Shown: in pieces, positions 35,312-44,883 of the stretch
How positions within the stretch are numbered: the stretch's first letter is position 1
Layout of the letters: each line of letters opens with the position of its first letter
Source of the DNA: Pseudomonas sp. RC10
GTDB taxonomy: Bacteria > Pseudomonadota > Gammaproteobacteria > Pseudomonadales > Pseudomonadaceae
Assembly (NCBI RefSeq): GCF_038397775.1
Contig: NZ_CP151650.1
Location: forward strand, 6,405,001-6,469,000
Reading direction: 5' to 3'
Length of the DNA: 64,000 bases
The notes under the pieces: generated by a model
The model's database searches: none
Told to the model about the DNA's origin: nothing
The model's input: only the letters and a program-made list of their open reading frames with translations
Translations under genes and position numbers: made by a program

Positions 35312-35953
35312 CTACCAGCGCAAAACCCGAGGCCCGACCAGCGCACCGATTACGGTGGATGCCACCAACCCCATGAGATACCAGACGCCCCAGAACGGAA
35401 TTTCCATTTCAGGGCAGTGCAGGCAGTAGGCGATGGTCGCCAGCGAACCGGCGAGCAACCCGCCGCTGGCCCCCGCCAGACGCAAACGGGTCGGCGCCAT
35501 GCCACGCAGCGCCCAGAAAATTGAAATGAAGCCCGGAATCGACAACAGCACAATGTTGATCGCGCAGACTTTCCAGGTTTTGCCAAAGATCATCGCGACA
35601 CGCGCGTCGGCAGGCGCCTGCATCAAGGCAATCACCCCCGCCAGCCAGACCAGCAATACGCCCGCCCCCACCACCCAGCGCCCCGAACCCGCGCTCAGAC
35701 CAGGTCGCGCCAGACGAAGGACCATCCACAACGAACCCGCGCCCAGGCACGCCGGGAACGCGATTTTGCCCCAGAACAGCGGCGTCTGGGCAGCCTCCAT
35801 CAGGTCAGGCCGGGCGCCAAACTTCACCAACACCATCAATAACGAACCCAGCGCGGCGAGCACCACTGCGAGGCCGAAACGCTTGGCAAGCTGCCCGCGA
35901 TCAACCGGGGCGACGCCGCCCGCGAGCATGGAAATCAGATCATCGGTTTTCAT
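35312..35953 (-). CDS. NrsF-like (DUF1109) membrane anti-sigma factor
   Basis: Protein of 213 residues with six predicted helices and a short cytoplasmic N terminus ([20 protein letters not shown]), the DUF1109/NrsF plan. The conserved C-terminal segment [20 protein letters not shown] includes the CLHCPE cysteines; in Caulobacter NrsF, cysteines are needed to sense oxidants or metals and release the sigma factor SigF. Its ATG overlaps the stop of the sigma gene (ATGA, 35950-35953), the normal sigma-first order. It is unrelated to the RskA-type factors of the neighbouring module. Confidence 0.9.
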   Translation of the reverse strand: MKTDDLISMLAGGVAPVDRGQLAKRFGLAVVLAALGSLLMVLVKFGARPDLMEAAQTPLFWGKIAFPACLGAGSLWMVLRLARPGLSAGSGRWVVGAGVLLVWLAGVIALMQAPADARVAMIFGKTWKVCAINIVLLSIPGFISIFWALRGMAPTRLRLAGASGGLLAGSLATIAYCLHCPEMEIPFWGVWYLMGLVASTVIGALVGPRVLRW

Positions 35954-36534
35954 CGTGTACCTCGTATGCGTGCCGCCAGCGCCTTGAGGCCGCGATGCAC
36001 GCCAATCTTGACCGCCGACTCGGAAAGCCCGGTCATCTTCGCGGTTTCTGTCACCGACAACCCCTCAAGCTTCACGTGCATGATCGGCAAGCGCTGACGG
36101 TCAGGCAGATCGCCCAACAGCTTGCTCAAATCGCGACTGGCCTGTGCAGGCTCAAGCTCAGGTTCGGCGAACAGCTCGGCGGTGTCGTCCAGCGAGTCGT
36201 TGAACACATCGCCCCTGGACCTCGCACGGTAAAAATCCGTGAGTTTATAGCGAGCAATGGCAAACACCCAGGCAGTGAGCGGTTGATCGACCCGATACGT
36301 GTGCCTGGCGTTGTGCACGGCCAGTAGCACTTCTTGCAGCAAATCTTCGATCTCACCGGGCTGACGCTGAAGCCGCGCGCGCAAAAAGCCGCGCAGGTGA
36401 GTGCTCAAGTCGGTCAGGAATGTCCTGTAAGCGCGCTCGTTGCCGTCCTGACCGGCCAGAAACAACGATTGAAGCTGCGTTTCCCGGGTCCGCAAGGCAG
36501 TGGTGTGCGCAGCGTGATCTGTAATTCGGTCCAT
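35950..36534 (-). CDS. SigF-like ECF sigma factor
   Basis: ECF sigma factor of 194 residues, partner of the NrsF-like protein. Region 2: [39 protein letters not shown] and [19 protein letters not shown]. Region 4: [20 protein letters not shown], then [19 protein letters not shown]. The gene runs opposite to hutU, and its upstream region overlaps the long hutU leader. In relatives such modules respond to heavy metals or oxidative conditions; the stimulus here cannot be read from sequence. Confidence 0.91.
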   Translation of the reverse strand: MDRITDHAAHTTALRTRETQLQSLFLAGQDGNERAYRTFLTDLSTHLRGFLRARLQRQPGEIEDLLQEVLLAVHNARHTYRVDQPLTAWVFAIARYKLTDFYRARSRGDVFNDSLDDTAELFAEPELEPAQASRDLSKLLGDLPDRQRLPIMHVKLEGLSVTETAKMTGLSESAVKIGVHRGLKALAARIRGTR

Positions 36535-36625
36535 CGGTCGCCCTGGTTACATCCGCGTTGAAATTTTCTTTGTAAATCGCAGGCGCAGTAGAAGCCCAAC
36601 CGCTGCCACAAACAATTCAATTTTC

Positions 36626-36690
36626 TGTTACCTAATGCACCGTCAGGGAGCGGTCGCACCTAAAAGTAACAATCACGGGAATCCCGTAAC
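36626..36690 (+). promoter_or_regulatory. Candidate CbrB half-sites upstream of hutU
   Basis: TGTTAC (36626-36631), GTAACA (36666-36671) and GTAAC (36686-36690) match the half-site of the CbrB consensus as I recall it (TGTTAC and GTAACA in inverted orientation). The inverted pair is spaced more widely than usual (34 instead of about 14 bases) and the last two half-sites are exactly 20 bases apart. Location 90-170 bases upstream of a sigma-54 promoter suits an enhancer-binding protein. Confidence 0.45.
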
Positions 36691-36780
36691 GCCTTGAGGC
36701 CCATAGTTGCAATACCACGAAACATAGAAACGTCACGAACTGCGCGGGCTGGCGGGGTTTCGAAACGTGGACGAAGCAAG

Positions 36781-36797
36781 TTGGCCTTTAGGTTGCA
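36781..36797 (+). promoter_or_regulatory. Sigma-54 (-24/-12) promoter of hutU
   Basis: TTGGCCTTTAGGTTGCA has the invariant GG (36783-36784) and GC (36795-36796) with exactly 10 bases between them, and a good TTGCA -12 element. Transcription would start about 12 bases after the GC, near 36808, inside the HutC palindrome. The hut genes of pseudomonads are known to depend on sigma-54 with CbrB or NtrC. Confidence 0.75.
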
Positions 36798-36801
36798 TAT
36801 G

Positions 36802-36815
36802 CTTGTATGTACAAG
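36802..36815. promoter_or_regulatory. HutC operator of hutU
   Basis: CTTGTATGTACAAG: perfect 6-bp inverted arms CTTGTA and TACAAG around TG. It starts five bases after the -12 element and covers the predicted start point, so bound HutC would block initiation or escape. It is similar in type to the site between hutF and hutC. Confidence 0.75.
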
Positions 36816-36961
36816 TAAATATGAGTATGCAAGAGTATTGTGAGTGCACCGCTTCGATTCACTGTCAGCGGCGCCAGATCTGCCAGACCCATATTCCGCC
36901 TGTTCGACACAGGCACCGTCAGCCCAGTGCCTGGGCCGGATTGATCATCGAGGATTGCGAA

Positions 36962-38656
36962 GTGACGACTGACAACAAAACCCCAGCCCAGCAATGGACC
37001 AAACGCCGCGACGTGGAAATCCGCGCAGCCCGCGGCACCCAACTGACCGCCAAGAGCTGGCTGACCGAAGCGCCGCTGCGCATGTTGATGAACAACCTCG
37101 ACCCGGAAGTCGCCGAGAACCCCAACGAGCTGGTGGTGTACGGCGGTATCGGTCGTGCAGCGCGTAACTGGGAATGCTACGACAAAATCGTCGAAAACCT
37201 GACCCACCTGAATGACGACGAAACCCTGCTGGTGCAATCCGGCAAGCCGGTCGGCGTGTTCAAGACCCACAGCAATGCCCCGCGCGTGCTGATCGCCAAC
37301 TCCAACCTGGTGCCGCACTGGGCGAACTGGGAACACTTCAACGAACTGGACGCAAAAGGCTTGGCCATGTACGGCCAGATGACCGCTGGCAGCTGGATCT
37401 ACATCGGCAGCCAGGGCATCGTTCAGGGCACTTACGAGACCTTCGTTGAAGCCGGTCGCCAACACTTCGACGGCAACCTGAAAGGCCGTTGGGTCCTGAC
37501 CGCAGGCTTGGGCGGCATGGGTGGCGCACAGCCTCTGGCGGCAACATTGGCGGGCGCCTGCTCACTGAACATCGAATGCCAGCAGAGCCGCATCGATTTC
37601 CGCCTGAAAAGCCGCTACGTCGACGAGCAAGCCACTGACCTCGACGACGCGCTGGCCCGCATCGCCAAATACACCGCCGAAGGCAAGGCGATCTCCATCG
37701 CACTGCTGGGCAACGCCGCTGAAATCCTCCCGGAACTGGTTCGTCGCGGCGTGCGTCCGGACATGGTCACCGACCAGACCAGCGCCCACGACCCGCTCAA
37801 CGGCTACCTGCCAAAAGGCTGGACCTGGGAGCAGTACCGCGACCGCGCTGTCACCGAACCGGCTGCTGTGGTCAAGGCCGCCAAGCAGTCGATGGCCGAA
37901 CACGTCGAAGCGATGCTGGCGTTCCAGAAGCAAGGCATCCCGACCTTCGACTATGGCAACAACATCCGTCAGATGGCGAAAGAAGAAGGCGTGAGCAACG
38001 CGTTCGACTTCCCGGGTTTCGTCCCGGCTTACATCCGTCCGTTGTTCTGCCGTGGCATCGGCCCGTTCCGCTGGGCTGCGCTGTCGGGCAACCCGGAAGA
38101 CATCTACAAGACCGACGCCAAGGTCAAGGAACTGATCCCGGACGACGACCATCTGCACAACTGGCTGGACATGGCCCGCGAGCGCATCAGCTTCCAGGGT
38201 CTGCCGGCACGTATCTGCTGGGTCGGTCTGGGCCAGCGCGCCAAGCTAGGCCTGGCGTTCAACGAAATGGTGCGCAGTGGGGAGCTGTCGGCGCCGGTCG
38301 TGATCGGTCGTGACCACCTGGACTCCGGCTCCGTTTCCAGCCCGAACCGCGAGACCGAATCGATGCAAGACGGCTCGGACGCGGTGTCCGACTGGCCATT
38401 GCTCAACGCCCTGCTCAACACCGCAAGCGGCGCAACCTGGGTGTCGCTGCACCACGGCGGCGGCGTCGGCATGGGCTTTTCGCAACACTCGGGCATGGTC
38501 ATCGTCTGTGACGGCACCGACGAAGCCGCCGAGCGTATCGCCCGTGTTCTACACAACGACCCGGCCACCGGCGTCATGCGCCACGCCGATGCCGGTTACC
38601 AGATCGCCATCGACTGCGCCAAAGAGCAGGGTTTGAATCTGCCGATGATCAAGTAA
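36962..38656 (+). CDS. hutU: Urocanate hydratase
   Basis: Protein of 564 residues that converts urocanate to imidazolone propionate using bound NAD+. Family landmarks: [19 protein letters not shown], the [10 protein letters not shown] nucleotide-binding loop, the catalytic-region CRGIGPFRW (Cys) and [10 protein letters not shown]. The GTG at 36962 follows GAGGA with 9 bases between and gives the standard length; open frame continues upstream through the leader but is not homologous. The 427-base leader holds the sigma-54 promoter and HutC site. First gene of the hutU-to-hutG series. Confidence 0.97.
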   Translation: MTTDNKTPAQQWTKRRDVEIRAARGTQLTAKSWLTEAPLRMLMNNLDPEVAENPNELVVYGGIGRAARNWECYDKIVENLTHLNDDETLLVQSGKPVGVFKTHSNAPRVLIANSNLVPHWANWEHFNELDAKGLAMYGQMTAGSWIYIGSQGIVQGTYETFVEAGRQHFDGNLKGRWVLTAGLGGMGGAQPLAATLAGACSLNIECQQSRIDFRLKSRYVDEQATDLDDALARIAKYTAEGKAISIALLGNAAEILPELVRRGVRPDMVTDQTSAHDPLNGYLPKGWTWEQYRDRAVTEPAAVVKAAKQSMAEHVEAMLAFQKQGIPTFDYGNNIRQMAKEEGVSNAFDFPGFVPAYIRPLFCRGIGPFRWAALSGNPEDIYKTDAKVKELIPDDDHLHNWLDMARERISFQGLPARICWVGLGQRAKLGLAFNEMVRSGELSAPVVIGRDHLDSGSVSSPNRETESMQDGSDAVSDWPLLNALLNTASGATWVSLHHGGGVGMGFSQHSGMVIVCDGTDEAAERIARVLHNDPATGVMRHADAGYQIAIDCAKEQGLNLPMIK

Positions 38657-38671
38657 GTCAGGCGGAACCCC

Positions 38672-38762
38672 TTGTAGGAGTGAGCTTGCTCGCGATAGCG
38701 GCCTATCAGACGCCGTCATGGAGTCAGACCTGACGCCTTCGCGAGCCAGCTCACTCCTACAG
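38672..38762. repeat. REP doublet, class c, between hutU and the NCS1 permease gene
   Basis: TTGTAGGAGTGAGCTTGCTCG with the inverted unit GCGAGCCAGCTCACTCCTACA, which has one change in its core. It starts 16 bases after the hutU stop, inside the hut gene series. Confidence 0.88.
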
Positions 38763-38817
38763 AAGGGCGGCGTTCGGCAATACGTGCATCAACACTCGCT
38801 TTAGGGGAAGTTTTAAG

Positions 38818-40287
38818 ATGGCTGTTCCAGATGATCGTGTTGCACCAGCTTCGGTGATCGAAAGGCGTTCGATCGACTACATCCCTGACGCGGAAAGACA
38901 TGGCCGTCTGTTCAGTCAATTCACCCTCTGGCTGGGTGCGAATCTGCAAATCACCGCCATCGTCACCGGGGCCTTGGCCGTGGTGCTGGGCGGCGACGTG
39001 TTCTGGTCGTTGATCGGCCTGTTCATCGGTCAACTGCTGGGCGGTGGCGTGATGGCGCTGCACGCGGCGCAAGGTCCGAAACTGGGTCTGCCACAGATGA
39101 TTTCCAGTCGGGTGCAGTTCGGCGTCTACGGGGCCGTAATCCCGTTGGTGCTGGTGTGCCTGATGTACATCGGCTTCTCCGCCAGCGGCTCGTTGCTGGC
39201 CGGGCAAGCCGTCGCTCAACTGATTCAGGTCCCCGACTGGCAAGGCATTGTGCTGTTCGCCGCCGCCATCGTCGTCCTGACCATCTTCGGCTACCGGGTC
39301 ATCCACATGATCGGCCGGGTCGCCAGCATCATCGGCGTGATCGCTTTCGTTTATCTGTTTGGCGCGCTGCTGGCGGGCAACGACGTCGGCGCGCTGCTGG
39401 GCAACAAACACTTCTCGCTGAGCAGCTTCCTTTTGGCGATTTCCCTGTCGGCCTCGTGGCAGATCGCGTTTGGCCCGTACGTCGCGGACTACTCGCGCTA
39501 CCTGCCGCGCAGCACGTCGGCGAGCAAGACATTCTGGGCCGTCGGCCTGGGTTCGGTGATCGGCGCGCAAGCGTCGATGGTGTTCGGCGTGTTCGCGGCA
39601 GCACTGGCGGGCAAGAACTTCGCTCATCACGAAGTCTCGTACATCGTCGGCCTCGGCGGCACCGGTGCTGTGGCCGCCGCGCTGTACTTCAGCATCGCGT
39701 TCGGCAAGGTGACGATCACCACGCTCAACGCCTACGGCAGCTTCATGTCGATCGCGACCATCGTCAGCGGTTTTCGCGGCAATCGCCACATCTCCAGCGC
39801 GCTGCGCCTGACGTACATCTTCGCGATGGTCGGCATCGCCACCGCGCTGGCGCTGCTGGGCAAGGACTCGTTCCTCAAGGATTTCTCGGCGTTCATCCTG
39901 TTCCTGCTGGCGTTTTTCACGCCGTGGAGCGCGATCAACCTGGTGGACTTCTACTGCATCACCAAAGAGCGTTACGACATCCCTGCCCTGTCCAACCCGG
40001 ACGGTCGTTATGGCCGCTGGAACTGGGTCGGCATCAGCATCTACGTGATCGGCGTGCTGATTCAGATGCCGTTCATCTCGACCCATTTCTACACCGGGCC
40101 GCTGGTGGCCAGCCTTGATGACACCGACATCTCGTGGATCATCGGTCTGGTGGTGCCTGCGGTGCTGTATTACGTCGCCGCGCGGAAATGGCCCGGCAAG
40201 ATCGCCGACCGCCTGATTCTGCCGACCGAAGACGGGATGCCTCAAACACGCGAAAACGCAGCACCGACGCAGGCTGCGGTGAACTGA
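38818..40287 (+). CDS. hutTu: NCS1-family permease, probable urocanate transporter HutTu
   Basis: Transporter of 489 residues with about twelve helices. It belongs to the nucleobase:cation symporter 1 (cytosine permease) family: QFTLWLGANLQITAIVTGAL, LGLPQMISSRVQFGVYGA, and FGPYVADYSRYLPRS. NCS1 members normally carry nucleobases or hydantoins. Position after hutU strongly suggests the hut permease described as HutTu in P. fluorescens, which imports urocanate, an imidazole compound shaped like an NCS1 substrate. AGGGGA precedes the ATG. Substrate is inferred from context. Confidence 0.85.
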   Translation: MAVPDDRVAPASVIERRSIDYIPDAERHGRLFSQFTLWLGANLQITAIVTGALAVVLGGDVFWSLIGLFIGQLLGGGVMALHAAQGPKLGLPQMISSRVQFGVYGAVIPLVLVCLMYIGFSASGSLLAGQAVAQLIQVPDWQGIVLFAAAIVVLTIFGYRVIHMIGRVASIIGVIAFVYLFGALLAGNDVGALLGNKHFSLSSFLLAISLSASWQIAFGPYVADYSRYLPRSTSASKTFWAVGLGSVIGAQASMVFGVFAAALAGKNFAHHEVSYIVGLGGTGAVAAALYFSIAFGKVTITTLNAYGSFMSIATIVSGFRGNRHISSALRLTYIFAMVGIATALALLGKDSFLKDFSAFILFLLAFFTPWSAINLVDFYCITKERYDIPALSNPDGRYGRWNWVGISIYVIGVLIQMPFISTHFYTGPLVASLDDTDISWIIGLVVPAVLYYVAARKWPGKIADRLILPTEDGMPQTRENAAPTQAAVN

Positions 40288-40417
40288 AAGTTCGTCATGC
40301 CCGTCTGTTAAAGCTGTGCCAGAGCAGTGCGGAACCCACATCCGGCCTTTGATCAGGCTGATTGCCGACCGCTTTGGTGATTGTCGAAAACCCATTCAAG
40401 ACCAGGAGCTACACATA

Positions 40418-41383
40418 ATGAAATCCAAAAAGGCCCTGCTATCCACACTGCTGACCGCAGGCTTGTTCGCCAGTGGTGCCAGCCAGGCAGCGGGATGGTG
40501 TGAGTCTGGCAAACCGGTGAAATTCGCCGGTCTGAACTGGGAAAGCGCCATGCTGCTGACCGACGTCCTGCAAGTGGTGTTGAACAAGGGTTACGGCTGC
40601 GAAACCGACAGCCTGCCCGGCAACTCCATCACCATGGAAAACGCCCTGAGCACCAACGACATTCAGATCTTCGCGGAAGAGTGGGTAGGCCGCAGCGAAG
40701 TGTGGAACAAGGCCGAAGCCGCCGGGAAAGTGGTGGGTGTCGGCGCGCCGGTCAAAGGTGCCGTAGAAGGCTGGTACGTGCCGCGCTACGTGATCGAAGG
40801 CGACGCCAAGCGCAAGCAGGAAGCCAAGGCGCCGGACCTGAAAACGATTGCCGATCTGGGTAGATACGCAGCGGTCTTCAAGGACGCCGAAGAGCCGGAC
40901 AAGGGCCGTTTCTACAACTGCCCGGCCGGCTGGACCTGTGAGCTGGAAAACAGCGAGATGCTGAAAAGCTACGGCCTGGAAGGCAAGTACACCAACTTCC
41001 GCCCTGGCACCGGCCCGGCGCTGGATGCGGCGATTCTGTCGAGCTACAAGCGTGGCGAGCCAATCCTGGCGTACTACTGGTCGCCGACGCCGCTGATGGG
41101 CCAAGTGGACATGGTGCGTCTGGAAGAAAAAGCGGGCGTGAACAAGACCATCGACATCAAGGTCGGCCTGTCCAAGACCTTCCACGAGCAGGCGCCCGAG
41201 CTGGTGTCGGTGCTGGAAAAGGTGAACATCCCGATCGACCTGCTGAACCAGAACCTGGCCCGTATGACCAAGGATCGCATCGAGTCGCCAAAGCTGGCGA
41301 AGATCTTCCTCAAGGAACATCCTGAGGTCTGGCACCAGTGGGTCAGCGAAGACGCTGCCAAGAAGGTAGAGGCTTCGTTGTAA
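40418..41383 (+). CDS. hutX: HutX, histidine ABC transporter substrate-binding protein
   Basis: Periplasmic binding protein of 321 residues from the ATG at 40418 (preceded by ACCAGGAGC), with signal peptide ending at SQA/AGWC. It belongs to the OpuAC/ProX type: CESGKPVKFAGLNWESAML, QIFAEEWVGRSEVW, and YYWSPTPLMG near the C-terminal lobe. Such proteins bind quaternary amines in ProU systems but histidine or related compounds in the hut-linked branch. It delivers substrate to HutW/HutV. A REP doublet separates it from hutW, which may change the ratio of binding protein to membrane subunits. Confidence 0.92.
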   Translation: MKSKKALLSTLLTAGLFASGASQAAGWCESGKPVKFAGLNWESAMLLTDVLQVVLNKGYGCETDSLPGNSITMENALSTNDIQIFAEEWVGRSEVWNKAEAAGKVVGVGAPVKGAVEGWYVPRYVIEGDAKRKQEAKAPDLKTIADLGRYAAVFKDAEEPDKGRFYNCPAGWTCELENSEMLKSYGLEGKYTNFRPGTGPALDAAILSSYKRGEPILAYYWSPTPLMGQVDMVRLEEKAGVNKTIDIKVGLSKTFHEQAPELVSVLEKVNIPIDLLNQNLARMTKDRIESPKLAKIFLKEHPEVWHQWVSEDAAKKVEASL

Positions 41384-41425
41384 GGCTTAGATCCGGATGC
41401 CGCACTAATCGCGGCATAACCGAAC

Positions 41426-41517
41426 CTGTAGGAGTGAGCTTGCTCGCGATAGCGTTTAAACATCCAACATCATCCTTGGCTGACACGACGCTATCGCGAG
41501 CAAGCTCACTCCTACAG
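41426..41517. repeat. REP doublet, class c, between hutX and hutW
   Basis: CTGTAGGAGTGAGCTTGCTCG and the inverted unit CGAGCAAGCTCACTCCTACAG. It lies within an ABC transporter operon, after the binding-protein gene, a place where REP hairpins are known to protect upstream mRNA from 3' exonucleases. Confidence 0.9.
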
Positions 41518-41552
41518 GGGCTAAGCGCCATCAAATAGATCGAGACAAGATT

Positions 41553-42404
41553 ATGTTCCCCGAAAGCTTCACGTTCTCCATCGCCGACTGGGTCAATGAC
41601 TGGGTCGACAAACTGGTCACCAACTACGGCGACGTGTTCCGGCACATCTCCGACACGCTGCTGTGGGCCATCGTCAAACTCGAAGGCCTCCTGCGCGTGG
41701 CGCCGTGGTGGGTGTTGCTGGCCATCGTCGGCCTCATCGCCTGGCACGCCACGCGCAAATTCACCACCACGGCGGTCGTGGTCGGTCTGCTGTTCCTGGT
41801 TGGCGCGGTCGGCCTGTGGGACAAGTTGATGCAGACCCTCGCGCTGATGCTGGTCGCCACGTTCATCTCGGTGCTGATCGGCGTGCCGCTGGGGATTCTC
41901 TCCGCGCGCAGCAATCGCCTGCGTTCGGTGTTGATGCCGTTGCTCGACATCATGCAGACCATGCCGAGCTTCGTGTACCTGATCCCGGTGCTGATGCTGT
42001 TCGGTCTGGGCAAGGTCCCGGCGATTTTCGCGACCGTGATCTACGCCGCGCCGCCGCTGATTCGCCTGACCGACCTCGGCATCCGTCAGGTCGATGGCGA
42101 AGTGATGGAAGCAATCAACGCGTTCGGCGCCAACCGCTGGCAGCAACTGTTCGGCGTGCAACTGCCGCTGGCCCTGCCGAGCATCATGGCCGGGATCAAC
42201 CAGACCACCATGATGGCCCTGTCGATGGTGGTGATCGCCTCGATGATCGGCGCCCGAGGTCTGGGCGAAGACGTGCTGGTGGGCATTCAGACGCTCAACG
42301 TCGGTCGCGGCCTGGAAGCGGGTCTGGCCATCGTCATCCTGGCGGTCGTGATCGACCGTATCACGCAGGCCTATGGCCGCCCACGGCATGAGGCGAGCAA
42401 GTGA
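41553..42404 (+). CDS. hutW: HutW, ABC transporter permease
   Basis: Inner-membrane permease of 283 residues of the ProW/OpuAB type. An N-terminal amphipathic region ([20 protein letters not shown]) precedes about six helices. The cytoplasmic coupling segment reads [20 protein letters not shown], followed by [21 protein letters not shown]. It forms the membrane channel of HutXWV. Its TGA shares one base with the hutV ATG (TGATG). Confidence 0.93.
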   Translation: MFPESFTFSIADWVNDWVDKLVTNYGDVFRHISDTLLWAIVKLEGLLRVAPWWVLLAIVGLIAWHATRKFTTTAVVVGLLFLVGAVGLWDKLMQTLALMLVATFISVLIGVPLGILSARSNRLRSVLMPLLDIMQTMPSFVYLIPVLMLFGLGKVPAIFATVIYAAPPLIRLTDLGIRQVDGEVMEAINAFGANRWQQLFGVQLPLALPSIMAGINQTTMMALSMVVIASMIGARGLGEDVLVGIQTLNVGRGLEAGLAIVILAVVIDRITQAYGRPRHEASK

Positions 42405-43231
42405 TGAGCGCTGAACAGAACAAAATCGTCGTCAAAAACGTCTACAAAATCTTCGGCAGTCGCGCCAAGGATGCGCTGGCGATGGTCCAACAGAACCAGA
42501 GCAAGGATCAGGTCCTCGCGCAGACTGGCTGTGTGGTCGGCGTGAACGACCTGTCGCTGTCGATCGGCAGCGGCGAGATCTTCGTGATCATGGGCCTGTC
42601 GGGTTCCGGCAAATCCACTCTGGTGCGCCACTTCAATCGCCTGATCGACCCCACCAGCGGCGAGATTCTGGTGGATGGCGAGAACATCCTGACTTACGAC
42701 ATGGAAGCGCTGCGCAACTTCCGTCGCCACAAGATCAGCATGGTGTTCCAGAGCTTCGGCCTGCTGCCCCACAAAACCGTAGCCGACAACGTGGCCTACG
42801 GCCTGGCGATTCGCGGCGAGAGCAAGGCGCAATGTGCCGAGCGTGCGCAACACTGGATCACCACCGTCGGCTTGAAAGGCTACGAGAAGAAGTACCCGCA
42901 TCAGCTCTCGGGCGGCATGCGTCAGCGTGTGGGCCTGGCCCGCGCCCTGGCCGCCGACACCGACATCATCCTGATGGATGAAGCGTTCAGCGCCCTCGAC
43001 CCGTTGATCCGCGCCGAAATGCAGGACCAGTTGCTGGAACTGCAAGCGACGCTCAAGAAAACGATCGTGTTCATCACCCACGACCTGGATGAAGCCGTGC
43101 GCATCGGCAACCGCATCGCCATTCTCAAAGATGGCCGGTTGATTCAGGTCGGCACCCCCAAAGAAATCCTCTACTCCCCTGCAGACGACTACGTTGACCG
43201 TTTCGTCCAGCGGCGGGTGGCGACCATTTAA
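42404..43231 (+). CDS. hutV: HutV, ABC transporter ATP-binding subunit
   Basis: ATPase of 275 residues. Walker [11 protein letters not shown]-loop [12 protein letters not shown], signature [16 protein letters not shown], Walker [14 protein letters not shown] and H-loop FITHDLDEA are all intact. It is of the ProV/OpuAA type but lacks the long C-terminal CBS domains used by osmoprotectant importers, which fits a catabolic transporter. The ATG at 42404 overlaps the hutW stop; a GTG at 42401 is in the same frame and adds one residue. hutH1 follows after 14 bases. Confidence 0.94.
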   Translation: MSAEQNKIVVKNVYKIFGSRAKDALAMVQQNQSKDQVLAQTGCVVGVNDLSLSIGSGEIFVIMGLSGSGKSTLVRHFNRLIDPTSGEILVDGENILTYDMEALRNFRRHKISMVFQSFGLLPHKTVADNVAYGLAIRGESKAQCAERAQHWITTVGLKGYEKKYPHQLSGGMRQRVGLARALAADTDIILMDEAFSALDPLIRAEMQDQLLELQATLKKTIVFITHDLDEAVRIGNRIAILKDGRLIQVGTPKEILYSPADDYVDRFVQRRVATI

Positions 43232-43245
43232 GGACGGCTGTAGTC

Positions 43246-44883
43246 ATGTCGCGAGCAGAACAGATCATCATCGGCGATGCACGGGTCACCTGGCAGGACA
43301 TCACCGCCGTGGCGCGTCATGGCGCCACGCTGGCGTTGTCCGATAGCGCCTGGGCACGGATCGACAACGCCCAGGCCATCGTGCAGCGCATCGTCGCCAG
43401 CGACGAACGCGCCTACGGCGTGAACACCGGCTTGGGGGCGCTGTGCAACGTGTCGCTGCAAGGCGAGCAACTGAGCCGCCTGTCGCGCAACACGCTGCTC
43501 AGCCACGCCTGCGGTGTCGGCCCGGCACTGCCCGATGAGCAGACCCGCGCGATCATCTGCGCCGCGATCATCAACTACACACAGGGCAAGTCCGGCATCC
43601 ATCGTCAAGTGGTCGAAGCGCTGATGGCGTTGCTCAACCGCCGCATCACGCCGCAGGTGCCGTCCCAGGGTTCGGTCGGCTACCTGACCCACATGGCGCA
43701 CATCGGCGTCGCACTGCTGGGCGTCGGTCAGGTCAGCTATCGCGGGCAAGTCGTATCGGCATTGCAAGCGCTGAGCGAGGAAGGTCTGTCGCCGGTCGAA
43801 CTCGGCGCCAAGGACGGGTTGTGTCTGGTCAACGGTACGCCGTGCATGACCGGCCTGAGCTGCCTGGCCATCGCCGACGTGAATCGCCTGATGCAATGGG
43901 CCGATGTGATCAGCGCCATGACCTTCGAAGGCCTGCGCGGTCAGCTCGACGCATTCGATGAAACGATCATTGCGCTCAAGCCCCATCCGGGCATGCAGCA
44001 AGTGGGCAAGAACCTGCGCGGCCTGCTGGCGGGCAGCGAAGTCTTGGCCAACAGCAAGGGTATTCGTACACAGGACGCCTTGAGCATCCGTTCGATTCCG
44101 CAGGTCCACGGGGCCACCCGCGACCAACTCGCTCACGCCACCCAGCAGATCGAAACCGAGCTGAATTCGGCCACCGACAACCCGCTGCTGCTGGGCGCGC
44201 CTGACGCCTATCGCGTCGTCTCGCAAGCCAACCCACACGGTCAGTCAGTGGCGATGGCGGCGGACCTGCTCGCCATTGCGATGGCTGAACTGGGCTCGAT
44301 TGCCGAGCGACGTCTGGACCGCCTGATCAACCCGACCGTCAGCGGCCTGCCTGCGTTTCTGGTCAGCCAGCCGGGGGTCAACTCCGGGATGATGATCGTG
44401 CAATATGTCGCCGCGTCCCTCTGTGCGGAAAACCGCCAGCTGGCGCAACCGGCCGTCATCGACAACTACGTGACGTCAGGGCTTCAAGAGGACCATTTGA
44501 GCATGGGCACCAGCGCCGCCTTGAAGCTGCACAAGGTGCTGGAGAACGTCACGCAGATCCTCGCCATCGAGTACCTGCTCGCCGCTCAAGCGTTCGAATT
44601 CTTTAAGGGGCCGCGCTTCGGCGTGGGCACCGAAGCCGCGTGGCGTCTGCTGCGTGAGCGCGTTCCGGCTTATGACGAAGACCGCTGGCTGGCCCCGGAC
44701 ATCGCCAGCAGCGTGACCCTGCTCAAGAACGAAGAATCACTGGAAACCGTCTTTCAGGTCTGCCGCGATTATGCGGCAACCCATAACAGCAACAGCCGCA
44801 GTCCGAGCGCCACAAGCGCGGAACAGGCAGGAGCCAGTTCAAGGCACGCGACCGACATCAACGAAGGAGTAGCAGCATCGTGA
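43246..44883 (+). CDS. hutH1: HutH1, histidine ammonia-lyase paralogue lacking the MIO triad
   Basis: Protein of 545 residues of the aromatic amino acid lyase superfamily ([60 protein letters not shown]). At the cofactor site the family sequence [14 protein letters not shown] is replaced by [11 protein letters not shown]: the Ala-Ser-Gly that cyclises into MIO is missing between G145 and Y146, a net loss of exactly three codons. It should therefore be unable to run the MIO-dependent reaction. The Ser/Ala-rich tail of about 40 residues is unusual. It overlaps hutH2 by 4 bases (GTGA). A regulatory, structural or different catalytic role is possible. Confidence 0.88.
   Translation: MSRAEQIIIGDARVTWQDITAVARHGATLALSDSAWARIDNAQAIVQRIVASDERAYGVNTGLGALCNVSLQGEQLSRLSRNTLLSHACGVGPALPDEQTRAIICAAIINYTQGKSGIHRQVVEALMALLNRRITPQVPSQGSVGYLTHMAHIGVALLGVGQVSYRGQVVSALQALSEEGLSPVELGAKDGLCLVNGTPCMTGLSCLAIADVNRLMQWADVISAMTFEGLRGQLDAFDETIIALKPHPGMQQVGKNLRGLLAGSEVLANSKGIRTQDALSIRSIPQVHGATRDQLAHATQQIETELNSATDNPLLLGAPDAYRVVSQANPHGQSVAMAADLLAIAMAELGSIAERRLDRLINPTVSGLPAFLVSQPGVNSGMMIVQYVAASLCAENRQLAQPAVIDNYVTSGLQEDHLSMGTSAALKLHKVLENVTQILAIEYLLAAQAFEFFKGPRFGVGTEAAWRLLRERVPAYDEDRWLAPDIASSVTLLKNEESLETVFQVCRDYAATHNSNSRSPSATSAEQAGASSRHATDINEGVAAS

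Noticed and set aside
36635..36660. TGCACC...GGTCGCA as an NtrC site
   Set aside because: The arms are not properly symmetric and the spacing does not fit the NtrC dyad, although NtrC control of hut genes is plausible.
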